Source: JAOUEA01 sp963797635 (GTDB lineage Bacteria; Actinomycetota; UBA4738; HRBIN12). From it: a stretch of 64,000 bases of DNA. How positions within the stretch are numbered: the first letter of the stretch is position 1; the number at the start of each line of letters is the position of its first letter. Location: NCBI GenBank assembly GCA_963797635.1, contig CAWCPZ010000006.1, forward strand, positions 27,737 to 91,736, given 5' to 3'. The translations under genes were made by a program, and so were the position numbers. Of the stretch, positions 58,270 through 64,000 are shown one piece after another. The notes under the pieces were generated by a model. It was not told the origin of the DNA, searched no databases, and was given only the letters and a program-made list of their open reading frames with translations.

Positions 58270-58755
58270 GTGCGACGAATCGTTATTGCGGTCACGACGG
58301 CGGCTGCGATCCTGCTGGTGCCAGCCTCCGCGCAGGCAACGCCGCCGACGCGGGAACCAGTGCTGATCGAGGACTTTGTCCTCACGGATCACTGCGGGTT
58401 CGACATCGACGTGGAGGTCGTGAAGAACAACGAGATCCAGACCACCTACTACGACGCCGATGGCAACGTCGTGCGACAGCGGGTCACGGGATCGCTCAAG
58501 GTCCGACTCACCAACCTGGAGGATCCCGAGCACTCCGTGCTCTTCAACATCTCCGGACCGGGTGAAACCCGGGAACTCCCCGACGGCTCGACGGAGCAGA
58601 CCGGCTCAGGCACCTGGATACATTTCGGCATCACCGATCAACCTGGGGCGCTCCTGCTCATGCACGGGCGGTTCACGGCCAACATCTCCGACGAGGGCTT
58701 CTTCCTCACCGAGACGCCCAACAACACGCAGGACGTGTGTGCCCTGTTGAGTTAG
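58270..58755 (+). CDS. Secreted protein, unknown
   Basis: A 161-residue protein from GTG 58270. The signal peptide (RRIVIAVTTAAAILLVPASAQA) is followed by VLIEDFVLTDHCGFDIDVEVV, IQTTYYDADGNVVRQRVTG and HSVLFNISGPGETRELPDGS, ending TQDVCALLS. The order HCGFDIDVEV then two strands and a C-terminal Cys fits a small beta-sandwich with one disulfide (Cys41 region to the last Cys). Similar exported proteins of about 160 residues are found across Actinomycetota, with no function known. It is the last clearly intact gene in the window. Confidence 0.78.
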   Translation: MRRIVIAVTTAAAILLVPASAQATPPTREPVLIEDFVLTDHCGFDIDVEVVKNNEIQTTYYDADGNVVRQRVTGSLKVRLTNLEDPEHSVLFNISGPGETRELPDGSTEQTGSGTWIHFGITDQPGALLLMHGRFTANISDEGFFLTETPNNTQDVCALLS

Positions 58756-58840
58756 CCCACGACGCTAGCTCTACGTCGGGACGATCGTAAGCAGCCCGCC
58801 TGGCGATCTGAAAACACCTCGCGGGCCTGCCGCAGATCGA

Positions 58841-58871
58841 ACCGTTGCGGTGGGCGCGGCGTGGACGTGAA
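58841..58871 (+). repeat. Copy 2 of the 31-bp repeat, reads TVAVGAAWT-stop
   Basis: Starts ACCGTTGCGGTGGGCG and encodes TVAVGAAWT then TGA. It differs from copy 1 at three bases. No complete gene precedes it. Confidence 0.7.
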
Positions 58872-58930
58872 GTGGTCGCGGCACGGCCATGCCTCAGGGA
58901 TGCGAAAGGGCGGCGGCCGAAGCCGCCGCC

Positions 58931-59194
58931 CTAGTTCCGCCGAGCCGAGGTGCTTACAAAATCGTCACCGTCGTGTCGCGCTCGACGCACGGTCGGGGCT
59001 CGGCCCGGATGGACCTGAGTATGGCCCGATCTCGGCCAAGGTCTGAGGGGCGAGTCTGGCGACCAGTTCGCCTCGACCACCAGGCGGGTGCCGTCGACGT
59101 CGAAGATCCAGAATTCCTCGATGGGCTCAGCGTTGTACGCGTAAGAACGCCCCTTCCCCTTCAGCGACGTCGCCATCGACACCGAGGGCGACAT
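58931..59194 (-). pseudogene. Truncated gene remnant, secreted-protein C-terminal type
   Basis: The minus-strand frame reads SLKGKGRSYAYNAEPIEEFW, then IFDVDGTRLVVEANWSPDSP before turning into Arg/Ser-rich low-complexity sequence. FWIFDVDGTRLVVEA is the kind of phrase seen near the end of actinobacterial secreted proteins with a VDGTR-type last strand. There is no signal peptide or good start. It looks like the 3' piece of a broken gene. Confidence 0.45.
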
Positions 59195-59255
59195 CGCCCA
59201 CGAATGTGGACACTAGACCTCGCGGCGGGCGTGTCGGGCTACGCCGACCGAGTAC

Positions 59256-59286
59256 ACCGTTGCGGTCGGCGTGGCTTGGACGTAAG
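59256..59286 (+). repeat. Copy 3 of the 31-bp repeat, reads TVAVGVAWT-stop
   Basis: Starts ACCGTTGCGGTCGGCG and encodes TVAVGVAWT then TAA. It is overlapped by a perfect inverted repeat, ACGCCGACCG (59,241-59,250) against CGGTCGGCGT (59,263-59,272). Confidence 0.7.
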
Positions 59287-59378
59287 CCGATGCGACGCGC
59301 CTGCATCGGGCAAGGCTTGGGTTGAGCGCGGAGCGCCGCCGGCATCTAGAGAGCAACTTGGTGGGAACAAGGACGGAG

Positions 59379-59396
59379 GGGTTGGCACGCCAACCC
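59379..59396 (+). terminator. Hairpin with pyrimidine tail
   Basis: GGGTTGGC and GCCAACCC pair with a very short loop, followed by TTCTT. This is the form of a rho-independent terminator, but no intact gene precedes it on the plus strand, which fits a leftover of a lost transcript. Confidence 0.5.
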
Positions 59397-59468
59397 TTCT
59401 TGGTGGCCCACGTGGTGGGCATCGCTTGCAGCCGGTGGCGTTGGCCGATGCGTGTTTGAGGACGGCGG

Positions 59469-59831
59469 CTAGAGGCCAAGGTATCGGCCCTGGTTGGGGG
59501 CTCGGTCAGGATGCGGAGAGCCAGCCGTTCCAGTCAACACCGCGAAACCGACTGTCTTGCGGATATGGAACCAGCCCGTTGGCAGATGGCATGTAACCGT
59601 CCGAAGACCTCTCGACCCGGGGCGTTGGCCGATGAAGTCTCCAAGGAATCCATCGTCCAACTCCTCGACGACGCAACTGGGATGCCGCCCTGAAATCTCC
59701 ACGACCCGGTCGAAATCCGGGGTTCCGGTCGTGTCGAGGATGACGCTCGAACCGTTATACCCCGAAGTCGCTCCCAGGGCAGACTGCCAAGACCCCGAAC
59801 AGACAAGGCTGAACTCGGGCCGTGACGTCAC
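59469..59831 (-). CDS. Hypothetical ORF, doubtful
   Basis: A 120-residue frame from ATG 59831. The N-terminal part EFSLVCSGSWQSALGATSGY and the middle VVEISGRHPSCVVEELDDGF look protein-like, while the end is Arg/Pro-rich. No family, SD or neighbour supports it. It may be a gene fragment in the decayed region. Confidence 0.3.
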   Translation of the reverse strand: MTSRPEFSLVCSGSWQSALGATSGYNGSSVILDTTGTPDFDRVVEISGRHPSCVVEELDDGFLGDFIGQRPGSRGLRTVTCHLPTGWFHIRKTVGFAVLTGTAGSPHPDRAPNQGRYLGL

Positions 59832-59972
59832 GCCATGTCGCTGACCGCTGCTAAGGAAGGGCGAACCGGACCCACCGACGACAAGGGATGACAGGCAATA
59901 ACGGCGTGACGTCAGATGCTGTCGAGGGACAACAGTCCAAAGAGGCAGGAACCGTAGATCACCGGACCGGAA

Positions 59973-60046
59973 GGAGGTGAAACACGATGACCGACGCGAT
60001 GCGGTCCGGTCTCGACCGTCTGGACCGAGGACCCGAGCTTCCGTGA
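59973..60046 (+). repeat. SD-led MTDAMR module, copy 1
   Basis: AGGAGGTGAAACACG stands before ATGACCGACGCGATGCG, encoding MTDAMRSGLDRLDRGPELP and a TGA at 60,044-60,046. A second copy of the AGGAGGTGA...ATGACCGACGC unit lies at 60,299-60,334 (26 of 33 bases alike). The CCGAGCTTCCGTGA word that ends this module recurs at 60,209-60,222. Confidence 0.6.
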
Positions 60047-60286
60047 GGGGATGCGGACCGACGTGGACGGCACCTTGAAGGAGCTGGGATCGACCTGGAC
60101 GACGATACGGTCGGCCAACTTCGAACCATCGACTGGAAACCGTCCGACGTCGAGCTCGAGCCGCTCCTCGACAAGCTCGTTACGTGCTCAGCCATTGGAC
60201 CGAAGACCCCGAGCTTCCGTGAAAATGGGTTCCCTCTGGTGACGGCACAGCGCGACGCTAAAAAGGCTACTGCTGAGGGCGGATAG
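59987..60286 (+). pseudogene. 100-codon ORF interrupted by one in-frame TGA
   Basis: From ATG 59987, behind a near-perfect SD (aaggaggtg), the frame runs 100 codons to TAG 60,284-60,286 with a single TGA at codon 20. After the TGA it reads GAGIDLDDDTVGQLRTIDWK, then PSDVELEPLLDKLVTCS, and ends TAQRDAKKATAEGG. The sequence looks protein-like and acidic in its middle. One base change would restore it. It may be a recently broken gene, a sequence error, or a read-through case. No family is recognised. Confidence 0.4.
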
Positions 60287-60334
60287 GGATTGAACGAGAG
60301 GAGGTGAAGAGACATGACCGACGCCATGCGATAA
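60195..60334 (+). repeat. SD-led MTDAMR module, copy 2, with shared TTCCGTGA word
   Basis: TTGGACCGAAGACCCCGAGC with CTTCCGTGA (60,195-60,222) repeats the end of copy 1 with one extra C. Then AGGAGGTGAAGAGAC leads into ATGACCGACGCCATGCGATAA, a six-codon ORF MTDAMR ending at 60,334. CCCC and GGGG just after it can pair over an 8-nt loop. Confidence 0.55.
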
Positions 60335-60673
60335 CCCCTCATCCTCGGGGAGCGGTAGGGCAAAGGTTGTCAGGCAGCTGACACTGCGCTGTCAACTTGG
60401 AGACAGGAATTGGACGAGGTTCAGATCCGCGCCATCGTCGAGACTTCAGGTGGTCTGAGTCGAGCCGCGCCATGTGCCGCGCCTCGTTCACGCAAGCCCG
60501 CCCGTTGAACCGTGGGATGCGCCAGCGGTTGTCCGCCGTCCCGATAGCAGCTCGCTCCAGGTCCTCCAGCGAAGCCGCGCCCTCGATCATCTCCTCCGCC
60601 CATCGCCTGTCCACGGCGTTGGAGCGGATCGAGCTCGTCGAGCATCCGGCGGTGCGTTCCTTCGGGTGACGGC

Positions 60674-60817
60674 ATGGCCGCGGCGTTAGCCGCTGGTGGT
60701 GACAGGGGGTTGCTCGGGGTCCACGTCAAGCGACACCTGCCCCTCATTGAGGCGGAGGGCCTCCTCGACATCGAGCGAGGAGGTGGGAAGGGCAAGACGA
60801 ACCCTTCGCCGGGGTGA
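60674..60817 (+). pseudogene. Winged-helix DNA-binding fragment
   Basis: A 47-codon frame from ATG 60674: MAAALAAGGDRGLLGVHVKR then HLPLIEAEGLLDIERGGGKG and KTNPSPG. VKRHLPLIEAEGLLDIERGGGKGKTN has the form of the recognition helix and wing of replication-initiator or phage-type HTH proteins. The rest of the domain is missing. It is most simply a remnant of a plasmid or phage gene. Confidence 0.45.
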
Positions 60818-60856
60818 TACCGGCGCATGTGCCGCGCCCTTATGGAGGAGGCCCCG

Positions 60857-61000
60857 ATGGCGAACTTCGAGCTTCGCTTCTCTCGGATGATCGATACCGG
60901 CGCAGAGGACAGCCTCACCGGCGCACTGAGGGCTCCATACGGGCGCATGTATGGCTCCCAAAGTAGAAGAACTGAAGTACAGGAAGCAGGAACAACATGA
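60857..61000 (+). CDS. 47-residue small ORF with its own SD and terminator
   Basis: ATG 60857 follows ggaggaggccccg. The product MANFELRFSRMIDTGAEDSL and onward to EVQEAGTT is 47 residues, mildly basic, with no known domain. The last base of its TGA stop is the first base of a perfect 11-bp hairpin. SD, ORF and terminator in this tight order support an expressed small gene, or the 3' end of a former one. Confidence 0.5.
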   Translation: MANFELRFSRMIDTGAEDSLTGALRAPYGRMYGSQSRRTEVQEAGTT

Positions 61001-61026
61001 AGTCCGCGACGAAGCGTCGCGGACTT
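61000..61026 (+). terminator. Perfect 11-bp hairpin at the stop of the small ORF
   Basis: AAGTCCGCGAC and GTCGCGGACTT pair fully around GAAGC, followed by GGCTTGTCC. It begins on the last base of the stop codon at 60,998-61,000. It is a good intrinsic terminator except for the short T content of the tail. Confidence 0.65.
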
Positions 61027-61112
61027 GGCTTGTCCGATTATCGTCACCCCCGAGGACCGAAGACCCCGTCCCCGTCTCATGGCGTCTCCCAAGTTTCGTC
61101 CCCTGAGAGCAC

Positions 61113-61334
61113 GTGAGACAGATGCGCAGGTCGGAGCCGCCTTCAGAGCTCCTGCAGGACCCCTGGTGGGCGGCTACGACTCGCTTGACCGAGCTCGCAC
61201 CCGAGCTCGACGCCATGCGCGAGTTCCTCCGGCCTTTAGGCGAACGGCTCACGTGGGCCGGGTGCGCGGGGACAGAGCGCATCGCGCCTGCGTCGGCGCT
61301 GCTCAAGGACGAGGCTGCCAATCCTCCGCCCTGA
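61113..61334 (+). CDS. Hypothetical small ORF, doubtful
   Basis: A 73-residue frame whose middle part, PPSELLQDPWWAATTRLTEL then APELDAMREFLRPLGERLTW, looks helical and protein-like. There is no clear SD for ATG 61113 and no recognised family. It may be the remnant of a longer gene in this decayed stretch. Confidence 0.3.
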   Translation: MRQMRRSEPPSELLQDPWWAATTRLTELAPELDAMREFLRPLGERLTWAGCAGTERIAPASALLKDEAANPPP

Positions 61335-61457
61335 TTCGACCAAGCTCGCCACGCGAGCGATTCCCCGACTTCCCTCGGCGAGCTAGACTCCGCGCCACCT
61401 TCCGACCAGACTTGCGAAGTGACCCGCAGTCGCCATCGGCTCAATCCGATCCAGTGC

Positions 61458-64000
61458 TCAGCCCAAGTCGAGACAACTCGTCGGTACCGAGCTGACGCGT
61501 GACACGCTGAGAGGCAAGTGAGAGGAGCTCTGGTGCTGACCCACAGACCTCACAGTCGAAGTTCGTGCAATCCCTCGGCGAACTTCGCTGTAGTCGACGG
61601 CTTGTGGAGCCGACTCCCCTTCGTTCCCCGTGACGAGGATTCGATGCCCATCTGGGGAGAACACAGCCGAACTGACGAACTGCTGCGTCGCTCGGTAGTT
61701 CTGGAGTTCGACGCCGTCGGAGGCCCAGGCGACGACGGTCCCGTCGTTGGCCGCCGTTACGATGTAGTTGCCATCGGTGGAAAATGCCACGCTCGTCACC
61801 GAGCTCTGGTGACCACGCAGAGTCTCCACAACGTCATGTTCCCAGTACTCCACACTCGAGCCGTTCCGTCGAACGAGGCCGAGGCGAGCCTGGAGCCGTC
61901 GGGGGAGAAAGCCAAGCCCGCAACGACGTCATCGTGCCCTTTCAGAACCTGAACGATCCGACCCGTGGCGGATCGATGAGCTCACCGCCCGACCAGCGGC
62001 GTATGCAACGAGCGTCCCATCTTCGGAGAAGGCAACCGATGCGAAACCCGACTTCCCTCGCCCATCGACGGATACGGACTCGGAGCCATCATCCTCGGTG
62101 ATGATCAATGCTCCATCGGTCCAGACGCTCGCCGCTTGCGGTCCGCCCGCATCCAGGTCGATCGCGATGGGGTAAGCGTCCCCTTCTCGCCGAAACGTCG
62201 AAAGCCTCTCCCAGTACACGCATCTTCGAGGATGACCTCGCCGAAGGTCGTCCGTTCGCCCTCGAGGGCTCGAGCCGAGACTGCGATCGTTCCTCCCGCG
62301 ACGGCAGCGTCCGAGACCCGATATTCGTGGGGTCCCGAAAGGTGGATATCGTTGCCGATCGGCGCACCGGTCCGAGCGTCCCACTGCTCGATCACCGCGG
62401 TGCCTCCCGCCGTCAGGAATCGATCCGAACCGACGAACTCCCCGCTCCCGATGAATCCCTCACGATGCACATTGACGGCGCTTGCGCCGCTTCCCGCTCG
62501 CCAGATCCGTACCGTGGTGTCGTCGCTTGCGGTCGCGATCGTCGAGTTGGCCTGGTCTACGACGAGGAACGAGAGGTGACCGCTATGACCAACGAGGCTA
62601 CTCACGATGTCGCCTGAGCCGACGTCCCAGATCGTGGCTTGACCGTCGCTTTCCGCTGTGACCACGTAGTCGTCACCGAGGAAATCGGCATCCTCAACTG
62701 AACTCGAGTGGGGCATGGCGACGACCTGCTCGCCCGTGTGGACATCCCACACGCGGGCGGTTCTGTCGAATCCGACGCTGACCAGCCGTTCCCCACTCGG
62801 GCTGAATCTCACGAAGAACCCGAATCCTGATGCCCACTCATGGCGTGGATCAGGCGGCCGGTTTCAGCGTCCCAGTAGGTCGACGCTGCCGTCTCCGTTG
62901 CCCGTCGCGACGAGCTCCCCATCGGGGGAGATGTCGGCCCCATAGGTACCGCTCGGGCCAGGCGGTATCGTGGTGACGACGTGGCCAGTGTCCGGATTCC
63001 AAACACGAGTTCCCTCGTCACCGCCGCCCACGAAACCTCGTCCCCCACTCGTCGAACTCCACTTGGAAGATCGTTCCGGTGGTTCGAAGGGTGCGCTCGA
63101 CCGTTCCGGTTTCCACGTCCCAGAGGAAGACGCCAAGGAACGGCCGCGCTCAACCCACCGACCTCGCGGATGAGGCCACACCCCATACGGTCCCCGGCGA
63201 GCTGAACGTCTGCTCGGTCTGGCCATTGGATGCTTTCCAGATCCGGACCGTGTTGTCGTATCCAACGTAGCGATCGGCTCTCCCATCCGGGTCCGAAGTC
63301 GGAGGTCAGCCACCTTCCCAGCGTGTTCTCGGTACACCAACACGATGTTGGAGGCCTTCAAGGACTCTCTCAATGCATCAGTCACGAGATCCGTGTCCTT
63401 GATTCCAGGACACCTTCGAGGGCGAGCAAGAGGCTTGTCTCAGGTCGTGTTCCAGTTGGGCCAATGCTGTGGACGCGGAGGCTCCAGACCCGGGCGAGGT
63501 CGCGTTGGTTCAAGGCCTCGCTCCGCTACGCTCTGCCTCCCGGCTCTTAATCACGGCTACTGCGCTCAGGGTGAGGGAAACGTCAGGGCAGCGGCCACCG
63601 CACCGATAGCCCGCGCCTGGCGTCGGGTGGCTCCGGCCCGGGAGGCCTGCACGAACCGGGTCTGGACGGCACTGTCGGCCGGGGCTCGGCCTCCGATGCG
63701 AGCGTCCGCTCGGCCTGGGCGATCTCGGGCCCCGCGAAGCAGCAAGGCCTTGGGCTCACCCTTACGCACCCACTCGCCGGGGCGAACACCCCGAGGCGGG
63801 TGTGGGCCTTGAGGTCGTACTGATCGGTCCGAAGAGAACGATCACCTGGTCCACAGCCTCGGGGGACCCCAGTGGTTGCATCGATCCAGTTGCGGGCCGC
63901 CAAGGAAGGGGGGACCGACTCCGGATCGGTCGTGCGCGACCAGCACCGGGACAACACCGCTTGCCCGAAGCCACAGCGTGGTCAGGATTCCTGGGCACAG
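61458..64000 (-). pseudogene. nSTAND-type WD40 protein, heavily frameshifted, enters from right edge
   Basis: On the minus strand, pieces in changing frames follow the order of an actinobacterial NTPase-WD40 (nSTAND) protein. First comes the juxtamembrane stretch (LLLRG, EIAQAERTLASEAEP, QTRFVQASRAGATRRQARA), then a membrane helix (AIGAVAAALT into SLTLSAVAVI) near 63,600, then SEALNQRDLARVWS. From about 63,380 to 61,470 beta-propeller repeats follow: TGHVVTTIPPG, ARVWDVHTGEQVVAM, TIATASDDTTVRIWRAGSG, and near the end VETLRGHQSSVTSVAFSTDG and TVVAWASDGVELQNY. At least seven frame changes occur in 2.5 kb. The NTPase half lies outside the window. Repeated breaks suggest true decay, though sequence error contributes elsewhere in this window. 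Confidence 0.75.

Noticed and set aside
59241..59286. CRISPR-like array from the three 31-bp copies
   Set aside because: Spacings are about 770 and 415 bp and irregular, the copies are degenerate, and no cas gene is present.

Overview
The window is GC-rich DNA whose gene repertoire points to an uncultured Actinomycetota lineage. The pointers are a long Lhr helicase, a zinc-finger Fpg/Nei glycosylase, an LLM-type (probably F420-dependent) oxidoreductase, a YwrD-type gamma-glutamyltransferase, SipW-type secreted proteins and frequent GTG starts. Class cannot be fixed from this window, and a high-GC Chloroflexota is a weaker alternative. About 16 genes change reading frame once or more in the middle of otherwise well conserved proteins, often at single-base slips in GC-rich runs. 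Many of these breaks are probably errors of an unpolished sequence rather than dead genes. Coordinates below span the whole gene and the breaks are stated.

Layout. 1-1.4 kb: a broken sulfatase. 1.7-2.5 kb: tRNA-Val and two small genes. 2.7-9.2 kb: a spermidine/putrescine-type ABC importer (potA, potD, potB, potC) joined by a one-base overlap to a urease gamma-beta fusion and a divergent urease alpha-like amidohydrolase, which reads as one operon. 9.2-12.4 kb: an amidohydrolase and a convergent pair of beta-repeat proteins. 12.4-19.2 kb: Lhr, Nei-like glycosylase and a gamma-glutamyltransferase-like protein. 19.2-25.5 kb: a four-PAS histidine kinase, a P1B-5-type metal ATPase with a hemerythrin tail coupled to a nitrobindin-like protein, and a MOSC protein. 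25.6-28.2 kb: three secreted proteins with SipW-like leaders. 28.3-31.7 kb: small secreted and metabolic genes and tRNA-Met. 31.8-40.7 kb: fumarase, regulators, rhodanese, an orphan family 5 solute-binding lipoprotein, exonuclease III and a CPA2 antiporter. 40.7-44.2 kb: a GT4-GH130 fusion coupled to a toroid-like protein. 44.2-53.2 kb: pirin, a sarcosine-oxidase-like flavoenzyme, a HTH-cyclase fusion and assorted membrane or secreted proteins. 53.2-56.6 kb: a pyrimidine-degradation operon (beta-ureidopropionase, dihydropyrimidinase, LLM oxidoreductase).

From about 57.6 kb to the end the coding density collapses. This part holds one or two secreted proteins, short repeats, perfect hairpins, truncated HTH-like ORFs and a heavily frameshifted nSTAND/WD40 gene that enters from the right edge. 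It looks like a decayed accessory or mobile region.

The most interesting signals are the transporter-urease operon with its altered UreC active-site flap, the nitrobindin/P1B-5-hemerythrin pair, the twin beta-repeat proteins at 10.9-12.3 kb, the GT4-GH130 fusion, and an SD-led ORF with an internal TGA at 59,987-60,286.
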